Source: Rhodobiaceae bacterium
GTDB taxonomy: Bacteria; Pseudomonadota; Alphaproteobacteria; Rhizobiales; Tepidamorphaceae
Assembly (NCBI GenBank): GCA_020637985.1
Contig: JACKJK010000004.1
Location: 1-64,000, forward strand
Direction: 5' to 3'
Length of the DNA stretch: 64,000 nucleotides
Shown: one piece after another, positions 56,388 through 64,000 of the stretch
How the letters are laid out: every line of letters starts with the position of its first letter
Position numbering within the stretch: the first letter of the stretch is position 1
Made by a program: the position numbers and the translations under genes
The notes under the pieces: generated by a model
Databases searched by the model: none
The model's input: only the letters and a program-made list of their open reading frames with translations
Told to the model about the DNA's origin: nothing

Positions 56388-57246
56388 CGGCTCTCGCGAC
56401 AACGCCCCATGGTTCCTGTCTGCGCCCGGGCTTGCGCTGTTCGCCGCCCTGCTCGGCGCGCCGCTGGTGCTGACGGTGATGCTGAGCTTCTACCAGTTCG
56501 ACTATTCGACCGGCGGCATCCAGCCGGCCTTCAGTTTCACGAACTATCTCGACGTGCTGTCGGACAGCTATTTCCACAAGATCTTTGGACGCACCTTCGG
56601 CGTCGCACTGCTTGTCACCGTGGTCTGCATCCTCATCGGCGTGCCGGAGGCTTACGTCCTCAACCGCATGCGCAATCCGTGGAAGTCGATCTTCCTGCTC
56701 ATCGTCATCGGCCCGCTTCTGATCTCGGTCATCGTGCGCACGCTCGGCTGGGCGTTGCTGTTCGGCAGCCAGGGGGGCATCTCGACCGCCCTGCAGTGGC
56801 TCGGCCTTGCGGATGGTCCGGTCAGCCTGATGTTCACCATGACCGGCATGACGATCGCGCTGGTCCACGTGCTGGTGCCGTTCATGGTGCTCGCCGTTTG
56901 GGCCTCGCTGCAGCGGCTCGACCCGCAGGTCGAGGACGCCGCGCTGTCGCTCGGCGCCAGCCAGATGACCGTGCTGCGCCGCATCGTCCTGCCGCAGGTC
57001 ATGCCGGGCATCCTGTCGGGCAGCATGATCGTCTTCTCGCTGACCGCCAGCGCCTTCGCCACGCCGTCGATCATCGGCGGGCGGCGCATGAAGGTCGTCG
57101 CCACCACGGCTTACGACGAATACCTTTCGACGCTGAACTGGCCGCTGGGCGCGGCCATCGCCATCGTCCTGCTGGTCGCCACCGCGGTCATCATCATGAG
57201 CTACAACCGGCTCATCGAGCGGCGCTACGCGCGCGTCTTCGAGTGA
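56380..57246 (+). CDS. ABC importer permease 1, PotB type
   Basis: The product is 288 residues with six membrane helices and the EAA loop 'EDAALSLGASQMTVLRRIVLP' that contacts the ATPase. It is PotB-like by gene order and sequence. The ATG at 56380 lies inside the end of the ATPase gene, which suggests translational coupling. Confidence 0.92.
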   Translation: MADGSRDNAPWFLSAPGLALFAALLGAPLVLTVMLSFYQFDYSTGGIQPAFSFTNYLDVLSDSYFHKIFGRTFGVALLVTVVCILIGVPEAYVLNRMRNPWKSIFLLIVIGPLLISVIVRTLGWALLFGSQGGISTALQWLGLADGPVSLMFTMTGMTIALVHVLVPFMVLAVWASLQRLDPQVEDAALSLGASQMTVLRRIVLPQVMPGILSGSMIVFSLTASAFATPSIIGGRRMKVVATTAYDEYLSTLNWPLGAAIAIVLLVATAVIIMSYNRLIERRYARVFE

Positions 57247-57254
57247 GGTGAGCC

Positions 57255-58049
57255 ATGCGCAGGAACGGTCTTGTCTCGCTCGTCTTCCACACCCTGTTCA
57301 TCGCCTTCATCCTGGCGCCGCTGCTGGCGGTGATCGCCGTGTCGTTCACCGGCAAGGGCTACCTGTCGCTGCCCACCGACGGCCTGTCGTTGCGCTGGTT
57401 CCGCACCATCCTCGACTATCCCGGCTTCATCGACGCCTTCTGGATGAGCCTCTATCTCGGCACCGCCGCCTCCACCATCGCGGTTTCCGTCGCCGTTCCC
57501 GCCGCGATCGCCATCGGCCGCTACGAGTTCACAGGCCGCGAGGCGGTCACCGCCGTCTTCCTGTCGCCGCTGATGATCCCCTCCGTCGTGCTCGGCGTCT
57601 CGTTCCTGCGCTTCTTCAACCAGATCGGCCTGTCGGGCACCTTCATCGGCATCACGCTCGCCCACGTCATCATGGTCATGCCCTATGCCATCCGCCTGGT
57701 GCTGGCCTCGGTCACCGGCATGCCGCGCGACGCCGAACAGGCCGCGGCGACGCTGGGCGCCTCGAACTGGACCGTCTTCCGGCGCATCACGCTGCCGCTG
57801 ATCCTGCCCGGCATCGCCGGCGGCTGGCTGCTTGCCTTCATCACCAGTTTCGACGAAGTGACCATGAGCATCTTCGTCGCCTCGCCCGAAACCATGACCC
57901 TGCCGGTGCGCATGTACCATCACATCGCCCAGACCATCGATCCGCTGATCGCCGCCATCTCGACGCTGCTGATGGTCGGCACGGTGGCGCTGCTGGTCCT
58001 GCTCGACCGTCTCTACGGCCTCGACCGCGTGCTCGTCGGTAAGGGCTGA
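57255..58049 (+). CDS. ABC importer permease 2, PotC type
   Basis: The product is 264 residues with six membrane helices and the EAA loop 'EQAAATLGASNWTVFRRITLP'. It pairs with permease 1 (8 bp gap). The next gene, a flavin oxidase, starts 5 bp after its stop, tying transport to oxidation. Confidence 0.92.
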   Translation: MRRNGLVSLVFHTLFIAFILAPLLAVIAVSFTGKGYLSLPTDGLSLRWFRTILDYPGFIDAFWMSLYLGTAASTIAVSVAVPAAIAIGRYEFTGREAVTAVFLSPLMIPSVVLGVSFLRFFNQIGLSGTFIGITLAHVIMVMPYAIRLVLASVTGMPRDAEQAAATLGASNWTVFRRITLPLILPGIAGGWLLAFITSFDEVTMSIFVASPETMTLPVRMYHHIAQTIDPLIAAISTLLMVGTVALLVLLDRLYGLDRVLVGKG

Positions 58050-58054
58050 AGCCG

Positions 58055-59167
58055 ATGGCGGACGGTACCTTCGCGGTCATCGGCGGCGGACTGGTGGGGA
58101 TGGCGGTGGCCTGGGGCCTGGCCAGCCGCGGCAGAAAGGTCACCGTCTTCGACGAGGGCGACCGCGCCTTCCGCGCTTCACGCGGCAACTTCGGTCTCGT
58201 CTGGGTGCAGGGCAAGGGCATTGCCATGCCCGACTATGCGCGCTGGAGCCGGCTGTCGGCGCAGCACTGGCCGGGCCTGCGCGACGAACTGCGCGACGCC
58301 GCCGGCATCGACATCGAGCTCGCCCAGCCCGGCGGGCTGCAGATGTTCCTCGACGAGGACGAGGCCGAGCAGACCGTCGCCCAGATGCAGGCGCTGCGCA
58401 CCGCGCTCGGCGGCGATTATCCCTTCGAGTATCTCGGCCACAACGCCGTCAAGAAGCTGGTCCCGGAGATCGGCCCGCAGGTGGTCGGCGGCATTCACAG
58501 CCCGATGGACGGCCACCTCAACCCGCTCTACCTGCTGCGCGCCCTGCACAAGGGTGTGCGCGCGGCGGGTGGCACGGTGCTGCACGGGCCGCGCGTCGAG
58601 CGGATTTCGTCCCGTCCGGGCAGCTTCGAGGTGCATCGCGCCGACGGCACGTGGTCGGCCGACAACGTCGTGCTGTGCGCAGGCCTCGGCAACGCGCGGC
58701 TTGCGCCGATGGTTGGTCTCGACGCACCGGTCGTGCCCAATCGCGGCCAGGTCATCATCACCGAGCGCGTGCGCCCGTTCCTGAACATGCCGACGGTACA
58801 TGTGCGCCAGGTCGGCGAGGGCGCGGTGCAGATCGGCGATTCCAAGGAAGACGTCGGCCTCGACGATTCCACCAGAGGCGACGTGCTCGCCGCGATCGCC
58901 CGCCGCGCCACGCGTTACTTCCCGCTGCTCGAAGGCGTGCGCGTGGTGCGCACCTGGGGCGCGCTGCGGGTGATGAGCCCGGACGGCCACCCGATCTACG
59001 ACAGGTCCACCGCCTGCCCCGGCGCGTCGCTGGTAACCTGTCATTCCGGCGTGACGCTGGCGGCCGCCCATGCCAGGGTCGTCGCCGGCTGGATCTGCGG
59101 GGAACAGGCCCCCGGCTACATGGAGGTTTTCGGTGCGCAACGTTTCGCACTTCAGGCGGCTGGATGA
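58055..59167 (+). CDS. FAD-dependent amino acid oxidoreductase 1 (DAO family)
   Basis: The product is 370 residues with an N-terminal FAD motif 'VIGGGLVGMAVAWGLASRG' and the DAO-family C-terminal 'GVTLAAAHARVVAGWICG'. It belongs with the glycine/sarcosine/D-amino-acid oxidase group and the beta subunits of opine oxidase, HcnC and D-hydroxyproline dehydrogenase. It overlaps the small Fe-S subunit gene and probably forms a complex with that and the FAD/BFD protein, sending electrons to the respiratory chain. Confidence 0.85.
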   Translation: MADGTFAVIGGGLVGMAVAWGLASRGRKVTVFDEGDRAFRASRGNFGLVWVQGKGIAMPDYARWSRLSAQHWPGLRDELRDAAGIDIELAQPGGLQMFLDEDEAEQTVAQMQALRTALGGDYPFEYLGHNAVKKLVPEIGPQVVGGIHSPMDGHLNPLYLLRALHKGVRAAGGTVLHGPRVERISSRPGSFEVHRADGTWSADNVVLCAGLGNARLAPMVGLDAPVVPNRGQVIITERVRPFLNMPTVHVRQVGEGAVQIGDSKEDVGLDDSTRGDVLAAIARRATRYFPLLEGVRVVRTWGALRVMSPDGHPIYDRSTACPGASLVTCHSGVTLAAAHARVVAGWICGEQAPGYMEVFGAQRFALQAAG

Positions 59168-59441
59168 CGCAGCCGGCGGCAAGGTGACCCTGACGTTCGA
59201 CGGCGAGGCGATCGAGGCGCGCGCCGGCGACACGGTCGCAGCCGCGATGCTGTCCGCTGGATTCGTCGCCGGCCGCGAAACCCCTGTGTCAGGCAGCCCG
59301 CGCGGTCCCTACTGCCTGATGGGCGCCTGCTTCGAATGCCTCGTCGAGATCGACGGCGAGCCCAACCGGCAGGCCTGCATGACTGAGGTCCGCGACGGCA
59401 TGAGCGTGCGCCGCATGCACGGCGCGCGCGCCTTCGGATGA
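59133..59441 (+). CDS. Small [2Fe-2S] subunit (HcnA/sarcosine-oxidase-alpha N-terminal type)
   Basis: The product is 102 residues. It has a plant-ferredoxin-like [2Fe-2S] fold with cysteines 61, 66, 69 and 82 ('YCLMGACFEC', 'QACM'). This small subunit matches HcnA and the gamma subunits of opine oxidase and D-hydroxyproline dehydrogenase. The GTG at 59133 follows GGAGG and overlaps the preceding oxidase gene by 35 bp, indicating tight coupling. Confidence 0.85.
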   Translation: MRNVSHFRRLDDAAGGKVTLTFDGEAIEARAGDTVAAAMLSAGFVAGRETPVSGSPRGPYCLMGACFECLVEIDGEPNRQACMTEVRDGMSVRRMHGARAFG

Positions 59442-59448
59442 GGACGCA

Positions 59449-60858
59449 ATGATGAGCGAGCATTTCGACGTTGCCATCATCGGCGCAGGTCCCGCCGGCC
59501 TTGCCGCCGCCGACATCCTCGGCAAGGCTGGCCGCAGTGTCGCGCTGATCGACGAACAGCCCGGTCCCGGCGGACAGATCTACCGCGCCATCGCCACCGC
59601 GGGAGAGCAACGCAAGGCAGTGCTCGGCGCCGACTACGCCGCTGGCAGCGCTCTGCTCGGCGCGCTAGGCCACGCGGGCGTGCGCCACATCGCCGGCGCG
59701 TCCGTGTGGGAAGTCACCCCCGAACACCGCCTGTCGTATTCACTCGCTGGCAGGGCGGCGAGCCTGTCCGCGGAACACGTCCTCGTCGCAACCGGTGCGA
59801 CCGAGCGCCCGATGCCGTTTCCCGGCTGGACGCTGCCCGGCGTGATGACCGCCGGCGCCGGCCAGATCCTGCTCAAGACGCCGGGCCTGCTGCCCCCCTC
59901 CCCTTGCGTGCTCGCCGGGTCCGGTCCGCTGCTCTTCCTGCTCGCCACGCAATACCTGGCCGCCGGGCTGAAGGTCGACGCGATCGTCGAGACGACGCCG
60001 TCCGGCAACCTGGCGAAGGCCCTGCCACACCTGCCGCGTGCGCTGCTCTCCAACCGCTACCTGCGCAAGGGGCTCGCCATGCTCGCCAACCTGCGCAAGG
60101 CGGGCGTCGCGCACCACCGCAACGCAACCGGTCTTGTCGCGGAGGGCTCCGAGCGGATCGAGGCGCTCAGGTTCCGCTCGCGCGGCAAGGACCATCGCCT
60201 TCCCTGCGCCACCCTGATGATCCACACCGGCATCGTCCCCAACGTCCAGATCAGCCGCGCGCTCAACCTCGATCACGCCTGGAACGATCTCCAGCAGTGC
60301 TGGCACCCGGTCATCGACGCCTTCGGCGCGACGTCGGCGCAAGGCATCCGCATCGCCGGCGACGGCGGCGGCATCGCCGGCGCGGAGGCAGCGGCAAACG
60401 CCGGGCGGCTAGCAGCGCTTGCGATCCTCGCCGACCTCGGCGAGATCAGCGCGTCCGAGCGCGACGCGCGTGCGAGCGCCGATCTCGCGGCGCTGAACTG
60501 GCACGCCCGCGCGCGCCCCTTCCTCGATGCGCTCTACACGGTGGCGCCGGAATTCCTCGACCCCGCCGACGAGACCATCGTTTGCCGCTGCGAGGAGGTG
60601 ACGGCGGGAAAGATCCGCGAGTTCGTCGATCTCGGTTGCCTCGGCCCCAACCAGGCCAAGTCCTTCGGGCGGTCTGGCATGGGTCCCTGCCAGGGCCGCT
60701 ACTGCGGGTTGACCGTGTCGAGCATCATCGCGCACAAGCGCGGCGCGGCCATGGACGAGGTCGGCTACTACCGCATCCGTCCACCGCTGAAGCCGATCAC
60801 GCTCGGCGAACTGGCGTCAATGGAACTCGACGATGACGACCAGCGCCCGGCAGCCTGA
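59449..60858 (+). CDS. FAD/NAD-binding oxidoreductase with BFD-type [2Fe-2S] domain (HcnB/OoxA-like)
   Basis: The product is 469 residues. A FAD motif 'IIGAGPAGLAAADILGKAG' and a pyridine nucleotide-type fold fill residues 1-370. A C-terminal BFD-like [2Fe-2S] domain has cysteines in 'VCRCEEV' and 'GMGPCQGRYCG'. This is the alpha-subunit type found in hydrogen cyanide synthase, opine oxidase and D-hydroxyproline dehydrogenase. The ATG follows GAGGA; a second Met follows at once. Confidence 0.85.
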   Translation: MMSEHFDVAIIGAGPAGLAAADILGKAGRSVALIDEQPGPGGQIYRAIATAGEQRKAVLGADYAAGSALLGALGHAGVRHIAGASVWEVTPEHRLSYSLAGRAASLSAEHVLVATGATERPMPFPGWTLPGVMTAGAGQILLKTPGLLPPSPCVLAGSGPLLFLLATQYLAAGLKVDAIVETTPSGNLAKALPHLPRALLSNRYLRKGLAMLANLRKAGVAHHRNATGLVAEGSERIEALRFRSRGKDHRLPCATLMIHTGIVPNVQISRALNLDHAWNDLQQCWHPVIDAFGATSAQGIRIAGDGGGIAGAEAAANAGRLAALAILADLGEISASERDARASADLAALNWHARARPFLDALYTVAPEFLDPADETIVCRCEEVTAGKIREFVDLGCLGPNQAKSFGRSGMGPCQGRYCGLTVSSIIAHKRGAAMDEVGYYRIRPPLKPITLGELASMELDDDDQRPAA

Positions 60859-61975
60859 CGTCATTGTCGTCGGCGCCGGCCTGCACGGCCTGTCGGCAGC
60901 GCTGCATCTTGCCCGCGCCGGGCTGAAGCCCCTCGTGCTGGAGAAGGATTATCCTGGCCGGCATGCGTCGGGCGTCAACGCCGGCGGCGTGCGCCGTCTC
61001 GGCCGCCACCTCGCCGAGGTGCCGCTGTCGGTCGAGGCGATGAAAGTCTGGCACGAGATCGCCGGCCTCGTCGACGACGATTGCGATTTCGTGCGCTGCG
61101 GCCAGATCAAGATCGCCGAGACCGAGGCCGAGTTCGATCGGCTTGGCAAGCGCGCTCAGGAAGTCCGTACCATCGGCTTCGACCACGAGGAGATCATCGG
61201 TCGCGACGAACTGCGCCAGCACATCCCGGCAATCGCCCCCCACTGCGTCGGCGGCATGATCTGCCGCGACGATGGCGCCGCCCTGCCGTTTCGCACCGTC
61301 ATCGCCTTCGCCCGCCGCGCGCGCGCCCTGGGCGCCGAAATCCGCGAGGGCTGCCCGGTGACGTCCATCCGCCGCGAGAGCGGCATCTGGCATGTCGAGG
61401 CAGGCGGACGGCGGTACGAGGCACCCGTCATCGTCAACGCGGCAGGCGCCTGGGCCGGTCACCTGGCAGCAATGGCCGGCGATCCGGTTCCCCTGCAGGC
61501 GCAGGCGCCGATGCTGATGATCACCGAGCGCGTCGCTCCGTTCATCAAGCCGGTCGTCGGCGCCGCAGGGCGCACGCTGTCGTTCAAGCAGTTCGACAAC
61601 GGCACGGTGCTGATCGGCGGCGGCCTCAGGGGCCACGCGGTGCCCGAGCGCAACCTCACGTCGATCAGGCTTGCCGAGATGCGCACCAGCGCACAGACTG
61701 TCGGCGCGCTGTTTCCGAAATTGGCGGCAACGCGCATCGTGCGTTTCTGGGCAGGAATAGAGGCGGTCATGCCGGACGAAATCCCCGTGATCGGCAAGAG
61801 CCCCAACGCGGAAGGGCTGTTCCATTCGTTCGGCTACTCCGCGCACGGCTTCCAGCTCGCTCCGGTCACCGGGCGCATCATCGCCGACCTGGTCATGCAT
61901 GGGCACACCGGCCTGCCGATCGAGGCGTTCAGGCCGGACAGGTTCAACACGCGCGGGGAAGCTGTGGTTGCCTAA
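60833..61975 (+). CDS. FAD-dependent amino acid oxidoreductase 2 (DAO family)
   Basis: The product is 380 residues with a FAD motif 'VVGAGLHGLSAALHLARAG' and the DAO C-terminal 'YSAHGFQLAPVTGRIIADL'. It is similar in type to oxidoreductase 1 but a separate branch. It overlaps the FAD/BFD gene by 26 bp. Having two DAO-type subunits beside one [2Fe-2S] and one BFD subunit is unusual: they may be alternative catalytic subunits or handle two stereoisomers. Confidence 0.85.
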   Translation: MTTSARQPDVIVVGAGLHGLSAALHLARAGLKPLVLEKDYPGRHASGVNAGGVRRLGRHLAEVPLSVEAMKVWHEIAGLVDDDCDFVRCGQIKIAETEAEFDRLGKRAQEVRTIGFDHEEIIGRDELRQHIPAIAPHCVGGMICRDDGAALPFRTVIAFARRARALGAEIREGCPVTSIRRESGIWHVEAGGRRYEAPVIVNAAGAWAGHLAAMAGDPVPLQAQAPMLMITERVAPFIKPVVGAAGRTLSFKQFDNGTVLIGGGLRGHAVPERNLTSIRLAEMRTSAQTVGALFPKLAATRIVRFWAGIEAVMPDEIPVIGKSPNAEGLFHSFGYSAHGFQLAPVTGRIIADLVMHGHTGLPIEAFRPDRFNTRGEAVVA

Positions 61976-62918
61976 GGCGAACGATATCAGCCTGCGCCAG
62001 GTCGAAGCGTTCCATGCCGTGATGGAAGCCGGCAGCATCACCGGCGCGGCCGAGATGATGCACGTCACGCAACCCGCCGTCTCGCGCCTCATCCGCGACC
62101 TGCAGATCAATGTCGGCTTTCCGCTGTTCGAGCGGCGCAAGGGGCGCATCATGCCGACGACGGAGGCGCGGGCCCTCTTCGAGGAGGTGCAGCGGTCCTA
62201 CCTGGGTCTCGAAAAGATCTCCTCGGCCGCCGCCGAGATCCGCAACTTCCGCTCCGGCTATCTGCAGATTGCCGCGCTGCCGGCCATGTCGATGCGATTT
62301 CTGCCCAGGGTCATCACGGCGTTCTCGGAAGCGAACCCGGGCATCAACATCTCGATGCAGATCCGCAGTTCGACCCGCGTCAGCGAATGGGTGGGTTCGC
62401 AGCAGGTCGACGCCGGCTTCGCCGCGCTGCAGTCGACCTATCCCGGCGTCGAGCAGATCCCGTTGTACTCCGGTTCGCTCGTCGCGGTCCTGCCGACCGG
62501 CCACCGGCTGGCGAGGGAGAAGGCCCTGACGGCGGCCAGACTCGCCGGGGAGAACCTGGTATCGCTCGGCTCCGAATACGGTATCCGCCAACGCACCATC
62601 GAGGCCTTCGCGCTGGCCGGCGTCCCCCTCGTCAGCCGCATCGAGGTGCAGCTCGCCCATGCGGTTTGCGAATTCGTCGCAGCAGGCGCAGGAGTCGGCC
62701 TGGTCGAGCCCGTCACCGCCCACCAGATGACGGACCGCGGCCTGGTGATCCGCCCGTTCGACCCGGCGATCCCCTACTTCGTGTCCCTGCTGCTGCCGCT
62801 CAACCGCACCCAGCCGCTGTTCTTCGACAGCTTCATGGCGATGGTCGTGGGCGAACTGGCCGCAAATCCCTACATCGAACTGTCGCGCGCCGTGCGCGAG
62901 CGTTACGCCAAGGGCTGA
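61968..62918 (+). CDS. LysR-family regulator (OccR/NocR-like)
   Basis: The product is about 316 residues with an N-terminal helix-turn-helix ('GSITGAAEMMHVTQPAVSRLIRDLQINVGFPLF') and a LysR effector domain. It resembles regulators of opine and amino-acid catabolism. The best start is TTG at 61968, which overlaps the preceding stop (TTGCCTAA) and has GGGGAAG upstream. Being the last gene of the cluster it probably controls it, with the transported compound as co-inducer. Confidence 0.8.
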   Translation: MPKANDISLRQVEAFHAVMEAGSITGAAEMMHVTQPAVSRLIRDLQINVGFPLFERRKGRIMPTTEARALFEEVQRSYLGLEKISSAAAEIRNFRSGYLQIAALPAMSMRFLPRVITAFSEANPGINISMQIRSSTRVSEWVGSQQVDAGFAALQSTYPGVEQIPLYSGSLVAVLPTGHRLAREKALTAARLAGENLVSLGSEYGIRQRTIEAFALAGVPLVSRIEVQLAHAVCEFVAAGAGVGLVEPVTAHQMTDRGLVIRPFDPAIPYFVSLLLPLNRTQPLFFDSFMAMVVGELAANPYIELSRAVRERYAKG

Positions 62919-63004
62919 CCGGCGGCGCGCGCCTTGATCTGCCTCCATGCGCTTTTCCGACCGATCGGGCCTGATAAGGCATTACAAGCGGCAGGGGAAA
63001 GCCG

Positions 63005-63658
63005 ATGTTCGCCAATCGCGCCGACGCGGGGAAGAAACTCGCGCACGCAGTTGCGCGCTATCTCGAGGGTCTTGACGATCGCGCTGACCCGATCGTCCTG
63101 GCGCTGCCGCGCGGCGGCGTGCCGGTTGCACTGGAGGTGGCGCTGGAGCTCGGTCTGCCCCTCGGTCTCGCCCTTGTCCGCAAGGTCGGCGTGCCGGGCT
63201 ACGATGAGCTTGCCGCTGGCGCCGTCATTGACGGTGGCGCCCCAGAGTTTGTCCCCAACGAACAGGTCATGCGCGAAGCGCGCCTGACGCGCGCCGACCT
63301 CGAACCGGTGATCGCCCGCGAACTGGCCGAGATCGAGAAGCGCCGGCAAGCCTATCTGCGCGGCCGCGACCCCGAACCGGTCGCCGGCCGCACCGTCATC
63401 GTCGTCGACGACGGCATTGCGACGGGCGCTACCGTGCGCGCCGCGCTCCGCGGGCTGCGCCGGCGCGCCCCGGCCCGCCTGGTGCTCGCCGTACCCGTAG
63501 CACCGGCAGACACCCTCGCGCGCCTGAAGGACGCCGTCGACGAGATCATCTGCCTTCAGGTGCCCGCCGACTTCCGCGCCGTCGGCCTGTACTACCGCGA
63601 CTTCTCCCAGACCACCGACGTCGAGGTCATGGCCGCCCTCGACACGGCGGCCTCATAG
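63005..63658 (+). CDS. Phosphoribosyltransferase-family protein
   Basis: The product is 217 residues. The PRPP loop is 'VIVVDDGIATGATVRAAL' and the N-terminal 'ALPRGGVPVALEVALELGLPL' is typical of a broad bacterial family of stand-alone PRTases often annotated only by fold. Substrate unknown. It starts with ATG after a purine-rich stretch (AGGGGAAAG). Its end overlaps the convergent EEP gene by 6 bp. Confidence 0.85.
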   Translation: MFANRADAGKKLAHAVARYLEGLDDRADPIVLALPRGGVPVALEVALELGLPLGLALVRKVGVPGYDELAAGAVIDGGAPEFVPNEQVMREARLTRADLEPVIARELAEIEKRRQAYLRGRDPEPVAGRTVIVVDDGIATGATVRAALRGLRRRAPARLVLAVPVAPADTLARLKDAVDEIICLQVPADFRAVGLYYRDFSQTTDVEVMAALDTAAS

Positions 63659-64000
63659 ATCGAACTGCGCCACCACCGGCGCGTGGTAGCTGTCGGGGTC
63701 GCGCCGCACGGCCGCGTGGGCGAACAGGTCGTCGCCCAGTTGCTCGTTGTGAATCTCGAAGTGGCGGAAGCGCGCCAGCAGCGGCCGCGACACCAGCATG
63801 TGGTCGATCATCACCCGCTCGCCGTGGTGGATCAGCGAATAGCGCTGCGCCGGCGCGACGGCGCGTTCCAGCGAAACCAGGCTGCGCCCGGCAAGCTCGC
63901 CGTTGTGGGTGTCGTCGCTCTGCGCCATCAGGATGCGCAGCGGCCCCTCGCGCATCTCGGCGTTGAAATCACCGCACACCATGACCAGCGCATCGGGTTC
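63653..64000 (-). CDS. Endonuclease/exonuclease/phosphatase-family protein, N-terminus cut by window edge
   Basis: The C-terminal 115 residues are visible. They contain the EEP motifs 'VCGDFNAE' (catalytic Asp-Asn) and 'YHAPVVAQFDL' (catalytic His), with 'IDHMLVS' between. These enzymes are Mg-dependent phosphodiesterases or nucleases; the substrate cannot be told from this half. The 5' end lies beyond the right edge of the window. Confidence 0.85.
   Translation of the reverse strand, partial: EPDALVMVCGDFNAEMREGPLRILMAQSDDTHNGELAGRSLVSLERAVAPAQRYSLIHHGERVMIDHMLVSRPLLARFRHFEIHNEQLGDDLFAHAAVRRDPDSYHAPVVAQFDL

Overview
The window looks like a chromosomal segment of a GC-rich (about two-thirds G+C) alphaproteobacterium, most likely of the Hyphomicrobiales (Rhizobiales), perhaps a marine or soil relative of Phyllobacteriaceae. 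The evidence is gene content: carnitine dehydrogenase with a BKACE enzyme, an OYE-type demethylase, a non-pyrrolysine MttB homologue, ectoine-type EutB/EutC and DoeA-like enzymes, several TRAP transporters and a polyamine-type ABC importer. The genus is inference. I recognised no rRNA, tRNA or CRISPR array.

Layout. 0-6 kb: a truncated MOSC gene, a DUF2798 membrane protein, a secreted Cys-rich protein, the ribosome factor EttA, a TIR-membrane-TPR protein and a zinc-ribbon/TerB protein. 6-16.5 kb: carnitine catabolism (lcdH, BKACE), a zinc alcohol dehydrogenase, an ArsR/ArsP module, an M23 peptidase, an OYE-type demethylase beside an enolase-superfamily enzyme, and queF. 16.4-24 kb: an MttB methyltransferase with a divergent LysR regulator, a methionine-gamma-lyase-like gene with a divergent AsnC regulator (each carries one frameshift), an M20 amidohydrolase, an orphan MbcA/ParS-type antitoxin domain, DUF1989 and an L,D-transpeptidase. 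24-36 kb, all on the minus strand: a TAXI-type TRAP importer, then a probable eight-gene operon running dctP-dctQ-dctM-tauE-BASS-SDR-M24-ggt.

36-39.8 kb: a sensor histidine kinase split by a 1,211-bp IS3-family element with an exact 3-bp target duplication, then a 157-bp MITE-like element and a decayed copy of part of a TPP enzyme. From about 33.6 to 39.77 kb every reading frame is broken repeatedly, mostly by apparent single-base deletions in G/C runs. The genes on either side are intact, so a consensus-quality problem is at least as likely as true gene decay. The IS insertion itself looks real.

39.8-54 kb: a TPP enzyme/MLE-type enolase operon, an Asp/Glu-racemase-like protein, a class III aminotransferase, eutC-eutB, an ArgE-like deacylase, an RND efflux pair and a thioredoxin/DsbD-like fusion. 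54-63 kb: a nine-gene cluster with a polyamine-type ABC importer, two DAO-type flavoenzymes, a small [2Fe-2S] subunit, a FAD/BFD subunit and a LysR regulator, which suggests uptake and oxidative deamination of an amino acid, opine or imino acid. The window ends with a phosphoribosyltransferase and a truncated EEP-family hydrolase.

Most of the window reads as capture and stripping of small nitrogenous osmolytes and amino-acid derivatives. Importers bring them in, then demethylases, deaminases, peptidases and flavin oxidases degrade them.
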